From: Blastomyces gilchristii SLH14081
Lineage: Eukaryota; Ascomycota; Eurotiomycetes; Onygenales; Ajellomycetaceae
Direction: 5' to 3'
Length of the DNA: 64,000 nucleotides
Assembly: GCF_000003855.2 (NCBI RefSeq)
Contig: NW_003101656.1
Coordinates: 1 to 64,000 of the forward strand
The stretch's first letter is position 1. Every line of letters starts with the position of its first letter. Below are positions 25,775 through 37,976 of this stretch, piece after piece. The notes beneath the pieces were generated by a model. It had not been told where the DNA came from. It saw only the letters and a program-made list of their open reading frames with translations, and ran no database searches. A program made the position numbers and the translations under genes.

Positions 25775-28700
25775 TAGATGTCATAGTCTCTGACTGCATA
25801 CATCTATAATTGAAGAATAATAATAATAATAATAATCAGATTATCTCACAAGCTGTCTCACTAGCTGTAATATATTCAGCTTCTGTGATTGATTTGATAA
25901 TAGATATCTGTCTCTGCAACCGCCATGAGATTGGTGACTCATTAATCAATATAACATAGTCAGTAGTTGATTTGTATTGAGAATCTGCCCCCGTCCAGTC
26001 TGAATCACAGTATATCACAGAACTCAGGCTCATATCACTGATCTTCTTCCTGTATAATATGCCATGGTTTTTCATCTTCTTGACATAACATAGAACATGC
26101 TTCAACACTGCTCAACATGCCTTGTGCAGATGCAAGTTAAAATGTGAGAGATAGTTGACTGCAAATGCCAGGTCTGACCGGCTGCTTGAGATCAAATATT
26201 GCAATAATCTCAATTCTTGATGATATCTCATAGCTGTAAAGTTATCATTCAATCCCTCTCTCTCATCAGGTGAGAATTTCAGTTGTATACTGACTGTTAT
26301 TGAGATGCTAGCTGGATTTATCTTATTCATGCTGAAATCTTCAATAATCTTCTCAATATAACAGCTCTGTGTAATCACTAGATCATCATTTCTCTGACAT
26401 TTGATCTTCATTTCAAGATATGACTTAGTCTCTTCAACATTCTTTGCCTTAAATCTCTTTGTAATCTCTCTCAATACTCAGTTTAATTACTGTTCTTGAA
26501 ATTCTGTCATCTGACAATTATTAATATACAATATCAGATAGATCTGATGAACAGAGTGATATAGAAATTCACTGTTATAAGATGATATCTTGAATCTCAA
26601 TGTAGTCAGATGCTCTGTTATGAGAAAATACTATATTCTTACAGCTTGCTTCATTTTATATAGACTCTAACAGAGTAATCTTATCAAGCTCTCTCTATCA
26701 TGCTTAACATCTGTGAGCAGTTGCATATAGATCATCTCATTCTGAGGTAATATGTCATTCAAAAATGCGGATACATAGTCAATTGATTTAATCTTTCATT
26801 CTTTGACAGTTGATATAGTGAATAGACTGTGTGATATAGACTCTGATATCACTGCAGCATACAATCTCATATAATGAATACCCTGCTGTTGCAAGAACTC
26901 TCTAATCACTTAAAAAGCTCTAAAATGAATGATTTCTTTCTTATTGTTAAATTTCTGATCATATACTCATTTATCTGTAAGAATATTCATTTTCAGAGCC
27001 TTCTCAATGACAATATATATCTTCTTCTATTCAAATATCTTAACCTCTTTTTTCATTGTCTCATGTTAATAGTCTCAGTCTGAGCTTCTCTTGGCTTCTG
27101 CTAGTGTAGTTGGTCGGTCTGTCAGAATACTTAGAACAGAATCTTTCTTATTCACAGAGTCATTCATATTATCATTGACAAGTTCTGTCTCATCATCTAG
27201 TAGATATGTCAGTTTCAGTGCACTGTTCATATCATCATCAGCAAGTATCCTTAAAACATCAGGTTTATTCTTTGTGAGTCTTCTTAGAAGGCAGTGTTAT
27301 CATCTCTTCATAATATCAAGAACATTCAATTCCTCTGACAGTTTAACTACTTCTCTAATGACATTCATCAGTGCTTATTCTGTTGTCAATTCTTCATCAA
27401 AAACAATATCTCTTGCAATCTCAAGCTTTCAGGTTGCAGAGTCTCAGATACAATATTGATGCAGTTCTTAATATTCAACTAATCATCATTGCTTACTGTC
27501 AGTTCTATTCATGAGCTTATTGATAATCTTCAGATTCTTCTTATACATCTTACATCCTCATCTGTGTATTCAGTGAGCAGAAGCTTGAACACCTGTTCAA
27601 GCTTTAAAAGAGGATAATAAGGTCTCTCTCTGACACTTGTAAATCTTTGTTGATATTGAGAATGTGTTAATTATTATGACTGTGACTTGAATAGCTTCAT
27701 CTTAAAGTTCTCTTATGAGCCTGCTGTCAAATAGTAAGCTTCTTGTCTTTTCATCTATAATATAATTGACATGTTCTGCAGGGCTGTTGAACTGTGATGT
27801 ATCAGATGTAGTGATCTTATATGTGATCTCTTTTCATCAGCAGTAGGTCTTTAATTCATCACTTTTAAATTCATCTTCATCATTTCAGTGTAAAGTCTCA
27901 ATTCAATATTGAGTAGTGATCTCAATTCTGTCAATAAAGATTATCAAACACACAGTGGCCTTACTCTTTGATATTATAAGAATAATTCACCTGTAGTGTG
28001 TGACATCATCTGTAATGCTCATTCAATAATTAACCCTCTCATAAGTAGAGAGATTGATTTTATTATATAGTGTACAGTCATCATCTGCAAGGTTCATGAA
28101 GAATCTCATTGCAGATTTGACAGTTCTTGTCATTGATGTGAATGTTGAATGTGTCATTTTTGTCTGTACACAGGTCTTGCAGAATGACAAAGCCCTGTCA
28201 TTCTTAATTCTCATTCTCAGTTGTAAATCTGCTGCTAATTTAGTGATATTTACAGGATTGAGATGATCAAGCTTTTGATGCTATTGTAACATTATGTGTT
28301 CAACAATCTTGATATTCTTATTGAGCAATGCTATCAGAGGATCTTTTTTCTCTGCAGACTGTAGAATTTTCACAGATTCAAATTCATTATTTAACATTGT
28401 GAATTGAATCAAGTCTCTAGTTATTGATTATTTTTTCAGAATGTAGATGTTCTTATCACTCAATTTAGCAGTAAAACTCAACATCTTGTCAGAAGAGGTT
28501 AGCAAGATTGAATGAGTGTTTTCATAGATCAGTTACTTATATGTATAGCTCTAGCATACAAGCTTTTCAAAACTCATAAGATTAATCTCCAGCTTGGGAA
28601 TGTAGTGAATGTCCTGCAGCAGCAGATTTGCTTCTTTAACTGATATATTCAGCTTCTCTATAGCTGTTGCAGGAGCTGTTGATTTATCAGTCATCTTTAA

Positions 28701-28930
28701 TATGACATTAATCTTCTACAGCACTATTGATATGAGATTCTTGTAAGATGTAGCATAGGCACTGAATTCAGAGTCCAGAACCCAGGTATCTTTGCCAGTT
28801 TAATCAGTAGAATAGACTGTTTCTGTTGTATGAAATACTTGCTCAATGATATTATGAACTGACACTGAGCCTGTTTCATTCTTATCCTTATTCTTACCGC
28901 AGCTAGTAGGGCATTTTTCAGGAAATTTCA

Positions 28931-30065
28931 ATCAGCAATCTGTTTGAATGTGGTCAATCTTCTGACAATGATAACATGTTTAGATAGTATTATTACCCTT
29001 TCTATTCAGCTTGATGAAATTTTGTCCTTATTCTCAGAGATCTTCTTCTTCTTCTTATTCTTTTTATCCTTTCTGTTGGAATCTTGAGCATTATTTACAG
29101 AGGTCTTTCCATCAGAGGTGAGAGATTTGCCAGTAGCTGGCAATTGAAGAAGAATATCTTGACACAATTTCATGAAATCATCTTTGAGTGTTCTAGTATT
29201 CTCATTCTTCTCTATTACATTCATTTAATTCTTTATAAAAGATGATCAATCTTTACTAATCCCTGTAAGAAGTCTGTTGAAAAACATGAAATCTTTGACA
29301 TTATATCTCAATCAGATATAATCAGTTCTGATTGTGATTAAATGTTCAATAAATGCATGATCAGAATTGTTTTGTTTTTGATATCATCTCAATCAATTCT
29401 TGAAACAGATGAGTTCTGTGAACAGCAGGCCTCTCAGTGAAATTATCCTCTATGACAGACTATAGAGAATAAGCAGATAGTTGAGACTTCTTGAGTATAA
29501 TAAAGTGAGATTTGACCTGCAGAGTAATTGCAGATCATATGTAGTTATATAGTCAGATATTCTGTTCTGATCAAAAACATTGTATATTCATGCTGACATT
29601 CTCATCAGAATTAATTGACTTATTATTAAGAATGGCATCTGTTTCAGATTGTCTTACTGCAAGCAGAATCTCTTCTTTTCATATAGAATAATTTGCAGAG
29701 TCAGTGAGTATAACAGACTTCTTTATAGACCTTACTTAATCTCTGAATTCATTAAGAATATTTATCAATGCAGATGTTCTACTCTTCTGTTAAAGATAGT
29801 TCATTAAATCTGCACTAAGCTCTTCATTTTCATCCCTGTCTGTCTTCATTTGCTTGACTTCATGCTGAAGTCTTGCAATTTCTAGTCTCATGTGAGTCTT
29901 CTCACTCACAGAGCTATTATTGTTCTGATTACTTAAGCTCTCTGTATTATCTGACATCTCACTGATATCTTCAACTGAGTCTTTATATTTGTTAAACTTA
30001 TCAGACTGTTTCTCTGTGATAGTTTCATTCAGCTCAAACACCTCAGAAGCCATCTTCTGATTCAT
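28931..30065 (-). pseudogene. Copia-2 gag remnant
   Basis: Start Met at 30065-30063, then a 91-residue open stretch rich in Glu, Asn and Lys with a coiled-coil-like segment (RLEIARLQHEVKQMK). The zinc knuckle at 28976-28935 reads C-Y-H-C-Q-K-I-D-H-I-Q-T-D-C, a perfect CX2CX4HX4C. Between them the frame is interrupted by stops, with an open piece at 29224-29006. The start is chosen as the first Met of the longest upstream open piece; an upstream Met is possible. Confidence 0.75.
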
Positions 30066-30294
30066 TATTAATATTAACAGTGATCTGTGATCTTGTATTT
30101 ACTGCTCTGATGTTTTCTCATTTCTCTGTCTTGAAGACATGTATTCTTTTGTTAAGTCAGGCGTCCTCTCAGATCTTAGATTAATCATGAGTTCAATCAC
30201 TCAATAAATCATCTAGACATGCTTGTAATGACATGTGAAGATGTCAATTGCATGTTATTTTGCAGCTTTTCATTGTGTAGAGAGCTTCATAACC

Positions 30295-30403
30295 TCTTAA
30301 AGAGTAACATTGTTCTTTTGTGTTGTAATCTAACTACGCGAGTTACACTAAATGAATAGGTTGGGGTGGCACGTGACTAGGGTAGATGTAGTAATCACTA
30401 ACA
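30295..30403 (-). repeat. Copia-2 5' LTR
   Basis: 109 bp, TGTTAGTGATTACTACATC on the minus strand, the same length as the 3' LTR. The sequence immediately inside (GGTTATGAAGCTC, minus strand) is where a primer-binding site should lie. It loosely resembles the internal initiator-Met tRNA primer sites used by some copia elements; this is inference. Confidence 0.88.
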
Positions 30404-30408
30404 ATACG

Positions 30409-30434
30409 CTGACTCAAGCAACCTTTGAATAACA
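30409..30434 (+). repeat. Gypsy-2 3' LTR, right part
   Basis: The last 26 bp (CTGACTCAAGCAACC... ending TAACA) of the LTR begun at 21933. They align with the end of the 5' LTR at 11060-11085. Bases 30435-30674 that follow are A/T-rich DNA with no feature I can support. Confidence 0.85.
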
Positions 30435-30674
30435 GATAATTAATTCAGTGTAAATTATATAAATACCTACTTCATTATTAAATTTAAGAATAATTTAAGT
30501 ATTAAATTAATTATAAATAAAATTAGTAAAGTCTTCTTTATATATAAAAGTTATAATAAGAGAAGAATTATTGTACAATTAATTAAAAATTGTTTTACAA
30601 TTAATTAAGAATTAATTATAGAATTGATAATAAATAATTAAGTAATTTTAAATTATAAGAAAAAATGTATTGAC

Positions 30675-30823
30675 TTTAACTATATTAAAATAAGAAGTGT
30701 AGCAAAACTTTCAGCCTTGAAATATAAGTTTCAGAATGAATTATATACAGTAAATTCTTCTAAGAAAAAATATTAAGCTTTTATAAGAATTCTCTTTCAA
30801 AATGTATCAAATTCAGATTTAGA
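30675..30823 (+). repeat. LINE fragment (ORF2 upstream of RT)
   Basis: About 150 bp matching the stretch upstream of RT in LINE-D (about 53137-53285): TTTAACTATATT, then GAAGTGTAGCAAAACTTTCA and so on. It is strongly C-to-T mutated, has no tail and no visible target duplication. It is a relic of an older copy. Confidence 0.75.
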
Positions 30824-30828
30824 AAAAG

Positions 30829-31620
30829 TGTAAGAAATCTTACTTCTTATAAATTCTTTATTTTTATTTCTATCTCTTATAGACTGGCTGCTGAGATTAT
30901 AAATTTCACATTTGATTTCATTTGATCTGATCTCATACATTTCTTGATGTGAATCTCACTGAGACTAGTCATTTAAAAAACCTGCAAAGTGACTATATAT
31001 CAAATCTCAAAATGAAATCATAACTTGAAAAAAATGAGAAAGTGATCTCATTTGATTTCATTTAGGTTCATTCTTGGCATAAAGTGACTATTTTTAGACA
31101 TTTTAAGGTTTTTTTAGACTATTTTTAAATTTTTTAAAAGTAACGCTTTTTGGTAACACTCAAATGAGATTTAAAGTCATTTAAAGCAATAAAAATAATT
31201 TAAATTGAGAAGTGGAAATCATGGTCTCATTTGGAAAATGTGATAATATTAGACAGTAAGTCTCACTGAGACAGTATGAAACTACTATCTAATGTTAAAA
31301 CCATGTAATAGAATCAGTTGAATTGATAATGAAACTTTTAAAAATTCTGATTCTGGTTTCAGACACGGTCACACGGTCAGTCTAATCTCTTATGTAATTA
31401 ATAGAGTTAGCAGCTCTTCACTATATATAACTACATAGACTGAAGTTCATAAATACTATTTGTAACTCAGCTTAAATACAATGTAAGAAATTTCACTTTC
31501 TACAGATTCTTTACCTCTATTTCTATCTCTTATATAATTAATAGAGGTAGCAGCTCTTAACTACATACAACTATATATACTGAAGTTTATGAATACTATT
31601 TATAACTCAGATTAAATACT
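30829..31620 (+). repeat. ~140-bp tandem repeat, two units, split by Y6
   Basis: Unit 1 (30829-31481 after removing Y6 and one duplication, about 140 bp) and unit 2 (31482-31620) share TGTAAGAAAT, TATTTCTATCTCTTAT, AATTAATAGAG, TAGCAGCTCTT and GTAACTCAG-type blocks. A short partial third unit may follow to 31652. No coding capacity. Confidence 0.7.
30880..31384 (-). mobile_element. Y6: hAT-like non-autonomous element
   Basis: 505 bp, duplication ATCTCTTA at 30872-30879 and 31385-31392. Inserted in unit 1 of the tandem repeat. Confidence 0.9.
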
Positions 31621-31660
31621 ATTATATATTTAATTTCTACATTTATCTTTCTACTGTGAA

Positions 31661-32166
31661 TAGACTGGCCGCTGAAATCATGAATTTCATATTTAATTTC
31701 ATTTAATCTGATCTTCTACAATTCTTGGCATAAATCTCACTGAGACTAGTCATTAAAAAAACATGCAAAATGACTATATATCAGATCTCAAAATAAAATC
31801 ATAACTTGAAAACAATGAGAAAGCGATCTCATTTGATCTTATTTAGTCTCATTCTTGATATAAAGTTACTATTTTTAGACATTTTAAGGTTTTTTTTAGA
31901 CTATTTTTAATTTTTTTAAAAGTAATACTTTTTGATAACACTTAAATGAGATTTAAAGTCATTTAAAGCAAGAAAACTAATTTAAATTAAGAAGTGAAAA
32001 TCATGATCTTATTTGAAAAATATGATAAGAGTAGATAGTAAGTCTCACTGAGACAGTATAAGACTACTATCTAATATTAAAACTATGTAATGAGATCAGT
32101 TAAATTGATAATAAGACTATCAAAAATTCTGATTCCGATTTCAGACACGGTCTCACAGTTAGTCTA
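31661..32166 (-). mobile_element. Y7: hAT-like non-autonomous element
   Basis: 506 bp, duplication ACTGTGAA at 31653-31660 and 32167-32174. One of the more mutated copies; its inner end reads CAGTTAGTCTA. Confidence 0.9.
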
Positions 32167-32182
32167 ACTGTGAATACTTTTA

Positions 32183-32511
32183 TATAAGAAGTCTACGCTG
32201 AATAGACTGATATGATATTTATAGATCTTATATAACAAAGTGAAAAATGTTAAAGAAGGCAAAGAAAGAGAAAGTATGAGAATCAGTGATAAAAGTAAAT
32301 ATTTAAATATATATGTAATGATGTATGCAGTGAAGCTTCGGGGCAGAAGAATTTATATGAATTTGTAACAGCTGAGAATCAGTGCTCAAGAATGGCTGAG
32401 AATCAGAGTATATATATTACAGCTGAGAATCAGTGATTGAGAATGAAGTGATAGAAATCTGTGAAGTGTAATAAAATAGTCTATATAATTAATCAGATAC
32501 AGCTTATCACA
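32183..32511 (-). repeat. Gypsy-3 3' LTR
   Basis: 329 bp. Minus-strand start TGTGATAAGCTG, end GACTTCTTATA. It has three CTGATTCTCAGC-type subrepeats and a TATA box. Beside it is the purine tract CTGAAAAGAGAGAG (minus strand). Confidence 0.88.
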
Positions 32512-33267
32512 TTAACTCTCTCTTTTCAGAAGCAGTTCTCATCAGTCGAGAGCTGCTGTTTCAGATAATGTGAAGCTTAGAGTTCAGATCAGATGATTAT
32601 AGCTGACTTATTTCACAAGATATTATCAGTCACAGCTGTGAGATCTCTCATTGAGAATATTCTTAATCTCTCACTCAAGCTCATTATCTTCTTCTATGAT
32701 GCCTGACAGCTGTCAGTTAAAAGTCAGTTGAGAAGAGAATGAGTCAGTGACAGTGTGACAGAGCAAGCTTGTGTGAAAGACATTATAAATTTCTAATGAT
32801 ATATTAAGATAGTAGTTATAACTATCTCAAACTTCTATCACTTTATACTTGATATGATGATAATTCAGTGTATGAGATGAACATGTGATTCATATATTCT
32901 TAAGATTCAATCATATCAAGTCTTCTAGATTATATTGTTCAGTGAGATCTCAATGAACATTGATTTAATTCTCTTAATCTTGTTTTGTAATTGTCATGAA
33001 GATCTCTGTTTAGTCACAGACATCTCAGAGCTTCATTACTATATTATCAGCAATCTGAATCAGACTGTGAGAATTCAGTGTGAACTGTGTAATTTCTAGA
33101 AGATTCAACATCTTCATGTGATAATTATATATAAGAAAGAACAGGCTTATATCTGTTGAAATAACATTTCAATCATTGATAGTGACCTCTGCATGTAGAT
33201 GAAGATCATATCAATCATCTTATAAGTAATTACAGAACTTACAGAGATAATTCTTTACAGTTTGAAT

Positions 33268-33764
33268 TAAACTGACCGTGTGACCGTGTCTGGAACCAGG
33301 ATCAGAATTTTTGATAGTCTCATTGCCAATTCAACAGATCTCATTACACAGTTCTATCATTAAATAGTAGTCTCATACTGTCTCAGTGAAACTTACTGTC
33401 TACTCTTATCACATTTTTCAAATGAGATCATGATTTCCACTTCTCAATTTAAATTATTTTTATTGCTTTCAATGACTTTAAATCTCATTTGAGTATTATC
33501 AAAAAGTGTTACTTTTTAAAAAATTAAACATAGTCTAAAAAAAACCTTAAAATGTCTAAAAATAGTAACTTTATGCCAAGAATGAAACTAAATAGAATCA
33601 AATGAGATCACTTTCTCATTTTTTTCAAGTCATGGATCTATTTTGAGATCTGATATATAGTCACTTTGCATGTTTGTTTAATGATTAGAATTCACGCCAA
33701 GAAATGTATGAGATCAGACTAAATGAGATTCAACATGAAATTCATAATCTCAGTAATCAGTCTA
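33268..33764 (+). mobile_element. Y8: hAT-like non-autonomous element
   Basis: 497 bp. First bases mutated to TAAACTG. Flanks GTTTGAAT (33260-33267) and GTCTGAAT (33765-33772) differ by one C-to-T change. A short deletion lies in the CCAGCGGGATTC-type block. Confidence 0.87.
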
Positions 33765-33865
33765 GTCTGAATTATCTGTTCTGATGCATTATCAGTCTCA
33801 GAGTGATAGACAGTTAACAAACAGTGTGTAATCTTAAGAACTTGACAGATTCTTGTTCAGAGAAC

Positions 33866-34371
33866 TAGACTGATCATATGACCGTGTCTGGGACCAGAAC
33901 TAAATTTTTTGATAGTCTCATTACCAATTCGACTGATCCCATTACACAGTTTTAACATTAGATAGTAGTCTCATACTGTCTCAGTGAGACTTACTGTCTA
34001 CTCTTGTCATATTTTCCAAATGAGATCATGATTTCTACTTCTCAATTTAAATTATTTTTATTGGTTTAAATGACTTTAAATCTCATTTGAGTGTTATCAA
34101 AAAGCATTACTTTTTAAAAAATTAAAAATAGTCTAAAGAAAACCTTAAAATGTCTAAAAATAGTAACGTTATGTCAAGAATAGGACTAAATAAGACCAAA
34201 TGAGACCACTTTCTCATTTTTTTCAAGTCATGGTTCAATTTTAAGATCTGATATATAGTCACTTTGCATGTTTTTTTGATAGCTAGTCCCAGCGGGATTC
34301 ACGCCAAGAAATGTATGAGATCAGATCAAATAGAATCAAACATGAAATTCATGATCTCAGCAGCCAGTCTA
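33866..34371 (+). mobile_element. Y9: hAT-like non-autonomous element
   Basis: 506 bp, flanks CAGAGAAC (33858-33865) and CAGAGATC (34372-34379). Gypsy-4 at about 62070 has the uninterrupted site. Confidence 0.88.
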
Positions 34372-37300
34372 CAGAGATCACTTATGAATTGACAGTTTCA
34401 ATTCAATACTATAGATCTCAGCAATTCATGTATCTGATAGAACAGACTTTATAGAAAAGCTTCAGTGACTTGTTCAGTATTTATCTTATTACAAAATTTC
34501 AATATTACATCTTTATTTAATTAGTTCACAAGGATCAGAATGTTTCTACAACTCTTACTCTTAGAGAGATCAATAGTGAATTCAATTATCACGTCTCACT
34601 ATTATTATTATTATTATTATTATTCTTCAATGATAGATGTATGCAGTCAGAGACTATGACATCTACCTGAGAACTTTTAGTTCTCAGGGTTTTTCCTATA
34701 TCTGTAAAGTTAACTATTATACATTCATCAATTTCAGATATGCAAAATCAGAAAATTCCAGCTCAGAATACAAAAACTGTTTACAAATTGCAGTGTTTTA
34801 ACATCTTCTGATACTTTGAAATCATTTGACAATCTCATGACAAAGGAAAAGAGAACACAGTCTTAAAGATAGACACATTAAATAGATAGATAGAAAGGAA
34901 TTGAAAGAAAAAGATAAAGTAAAGAGAGACTGTAACAAATCAAATTATTAAAAGATAGTATATAGCTGTTTTAACAGACTATATCTGATTGATTTCCTTC
35001 TCTTCATATTTAGATATTTCTGAATTTAGTCATTTTCTTATAGCTGCTTGAGTTTCTGATAGAAAGTCTATTAAGTATTTAATTCCTGTCTCAGTTGAGA
35101 ATAAGAATCTCATATTTAATTGATTTAAATCATACTTCTCTTTCAATCTGACTCTGAGACTATTGTATAATGCACAGTGTATTACAATATACTCAGAATT
35201 TTCATTTGTATTACAGAATGAGCCTTCTATTGAGTCAAATCTATCATCAAATCTTTGTATATAAGATTTGAAATAGCCATGTTCTAGTTTCAGCTGTATT
35301 ATAGATGACAATATTTTCTTTTTACATTTAATTGAACAAGATTTTCACTTGGGTTTTATTTCAAATCTTGAATAATGTATACTCTTCTTTTGTTTCTGCC
35401 AGCTTTCATTTCACTTATCTAAACAAGATTCTTTTATTTTTCTCCTTATAAAAGACCAGGACACAATTTTTTGAATAGATCTGCTTAATTCTGCACTCTT
35501 TTTTACAGCTGAATCAGTGAATTCATTGTCATGAATATTTATATGAGCAGAAACTCAGTTCAGATGAATTATCAGCTTTGATATTCTTCTCTTTTGAATT
35601 TTCAAAACAGAGTTTAAGATCAGTTTAAGATTCATTTGATCATTATGAATCTAACTATTTCTAAGTCTTCTTAAAGCAGCTTGACTATCAGAGAATATTT
35701 ATATCTTTTTCAAACTATTTCCTCTTTTATAAGATTTTATTTCAATGAGTTTGAGAGCTTTCACAATTATAAATAGTTCAGTATCAAAGACTTCAGATTC
35801 ACAGCCTAAATTTCAGAAATCTGAAATAAAATTGATATTATCTTCAGTATAAGCAATGCCTGCATCTAATCTATTCATATTCTCATTTTTTGAGTCATCT
35901 GAATAAATCAGAATAGAGTCTTTTATATTGATTGTAGAAATTCTCTTTAAATGCTTTTCATATTCTTTCTCTTTAAATAGTTCACTTATTTACAAGTCTA
36001 TGAGAGATTCAAGCTTTTCTCTTCAGAGAGATAACTTCTCATAATCAACTTTTTCAACATTTAAAGAAGAAAATTGATTTTTAATCAGAGAGTATAGTCT
36101 GTACAGTTAAAAAGACATCTTCTTTGAAGAATTATTTTCATTTCAATCAAGAAATCTATTTCAATTCAGTTCATTTCCAGAGTTAATTAATAAAAATGAA
36201 GAAGAGACTCTTTCTCTGATTATATAATTTGAGCTCATCTTTATAACTCTCAGAGCATAGTTCATACAGGCCTTTTTAAATCTAATAGTAGAAGGAGGAA
36301 TTGAAGCTTCAATTTTCATTACTTTAATAGAAGATGATTTGAATGCTTTCAGAATTCTTCTCAAGACTCTGTTTTACAGACTTTGAAAGAGTTCAGTGAA
36401 ATTCTCTTGATTATTTCATTAAACTTGAACTTCATAATCAGCTACTGATGTAATACAGGCTATATATAACTGTCTCATAGCCTGGAAGAATAGACCTCTC
36501 TCTGTATTTGATAGTCTGATTATGTTGTTCAATAGTCTTTCTGCCTTGACAGTTCTTTGTTAAATGTAATATTTAAAATTCAACTTGCAGTTTAATCATA
36601 CTTCTAATTATTTGATATTAACACTGGGTTTAATCTCTCTATTTAAAAGAGTTAGAGATAGTTCTTTCTCATTGAATCTAGAAAAGAAATGAATTAACTC
36701 AGTTTTATTTATATCAAATTGAATTTAATTGATATCTGCTCTTATAAAGATTTTCTTTGCAGCTTCTTTAATTACTTTCAAATTCTCTTTGATAGTTTTT
36801 AAGCTGTAGACTAGACCAATATCATTCATATAACTCAGAGATCACACTATTCTCATATTTCTATTTTTGAATAGATATGCAGTGTATATTGCAAATAAAA
36901 TGAGTAAGATTAAAGATTCTTACAGTACTTCTATTTTTATCTCAGTCTTGTCTTATTTCATTTCATCAAAGAAAAGTTGTATAATTCTTTTAGATATAAA
37001 ACAGTTAATTCATTTTATTAGAGAAAGTGACAGTTTTAACATCTTCAAAGTCTGAATTAACTTTGACTTTGAAACATGATTAAATGCTTCTTTTATATTA
37101 ATAAAAACTGCAGTTGAGATCAGATCTTCATGCTTTGCTATCTGAATATCATGAACAACTGAGAGAACAGTGCTAATTACAGAACACTGTTTTCTATCTC
37201 TCATTTATTTACTGAATAATAGAGAATTACTGATAGAGCTTATAAAAGATAGTTGAGTAGCTATTATCTTTTCTAAAACCTTTTCTAGACAGTTTAATAG

Positions 37301-37976
37301 ATATATTACTCTATATAACTTAGAAATTGAAGTTTTTCTATTAGATTTTGCAAGAATCACTTCAGTGACTTCTCTTCAGCATTCAGAATGATATTCATTT
37401 TTCAAGAGATTGAAAAAGAGCTTAAAATATTCATTCTTTAAGTAGAAGTATATATTTTGAATAATTAAGTGATTAATTGAATCAGGTCCTGCAGCAGTTT
37501 CAACTGAACTTGAGAAGATAGCTGACTCTAATTCATCTTGAGTAAGATCAGGCCATTCCTATTCATTTTCATCAATATAGTTGAGAAGTGATATATTCTC
37601 TTCCTCTGAATCTGAATCTGATGAGTTTTAAAAGAGAGTTCTTATAAAAGCTTGACATTTTTTCTCAAAAGAGTTTGCTGTATATGATTCATTCTGAAAC
37701 TCATATTCTATGGTTGAAAGTGTTGCTACACTTCTTGTTTTAGTATAGTTAAAAGCTTTAAACACTTCCTTTTCTTATACTTCTTTAAGAAACTTATTTC
37801 AGCGGTCTGTTTTAACTCTTTTAATATCTGAAAAATATTCATTTCTGACAGCTTTGAACTCTATATCAGAAATTATATCATTCTTTCAATCTCTTCTAGC
37901 AGTAGTCAATTGTTTTCTTTTAGATGTGATATTCTCATTTCATCAAGATTTTGAATACTCAGAAGACTTTCTCTTT

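Larger units (their letters stand above)
22706..25836 (+). mobile_element. LINE-A: 5'-truncated Tad1/I-type LINE in Copia-2
   Basis: 3.13 kb, flanked by CAGATTATCTC (22695-22705 and 25837-25847; up to 14 bp counting the ambiguous AAT). It starts inside ORF2, upstream of RT, and ends in GAAGAATAATAATAATAAT. It is the least mutated LINE in the window. RT catalytic motif is YVND at 23608-23619. RNase H-like and C-terminal CCHC-like segments follow. 3' hairpin at 25752-25774. Confidence 0.93.
22388..28930 (-). pseudogene. Copia-2 pol remnant (PR-IN-RT-RH), interrupted by LINE-A
   Basis: Read leftwards. The pre-integrase zinc region with CKTCVQTK is in 28214-28023. Integrase core follows to about 27480. 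RT has its active site altered to YINN at 26528-26517. The RT C-terminal part is in 26474-26112 (SSRSDLAFAVNYLS). RNase H is in 26108-25848 (SVIYCDSDWTGAD, then SITEAEYITA). After LINE-A (22706-25836, duplicated target 22695-22705) the RNase H tail continues with the IRYHILRNLIEKEE and ADGLIKPL motifs, ending EIEKKE-stop at 22390-22388. The frame contains several stops. Confidence 0.85.
22074..30403 (-). mobile_element. Copia-2: Ty1/copia element inserted in Gypsy-2 LTR
   Basis: Minus-strand copia with unusually short 109-bp LTRs (5' LTR 30295-30403, 3' LTR 22074-22182) and a 5-bp target duplication ATACG (22069-22073 and 30404-30408). A purine tract AAGAGGAGG lies beside the 3' LTR (22183-22191). 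Gag-pol occupies 30065 down to 22388 and is interrupted by LINE-A. Without LINE-A the element is about 5.2 kb, a normal copia length. It is less decayed than its host, keeping long open stretches and GC-rich non-coding blocks such as 22192-22250. Confidence 0.92.
10919..30434 (+). mobile_element. Gypsy-2: nested Ty3/gypsy element with split 3' LTR
   Basis: A second gypsy family, + strand, with 167-bp LTRs at 10919-11085 and 21933-22073 plus 30409-30434. The 3' LTR is cut by Copia-2. The purine tract GATGAAGAAGAA precedes the 3' LTR. The tetramer GATA flanks both ends (10915-10918 and 30435-30438), a weak target duplication. Insertions inside are Y1-Y5, SINE-1, and Copia-2 with LINE-A. Without them the internal part is about 7.9 kb: gag, protease, RT, RNase H, integrase, then about 2.7 kb that I cannot assign. 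All frames contain stops. Confidence 0.85.
32512..34586 (-). pseudogene. Gypsy-3 integrase C-terminus and chromodomain
   Basis: Read leftwards from 34586: integrase core and C-terminal half, GPY/F module (about 32900-32720) and chromodomain (about 32690-32590), all full of stops. Y8 and Y9 interrupt it. It continues to the right of LINE-B at 48295. Confidence 0.8.
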
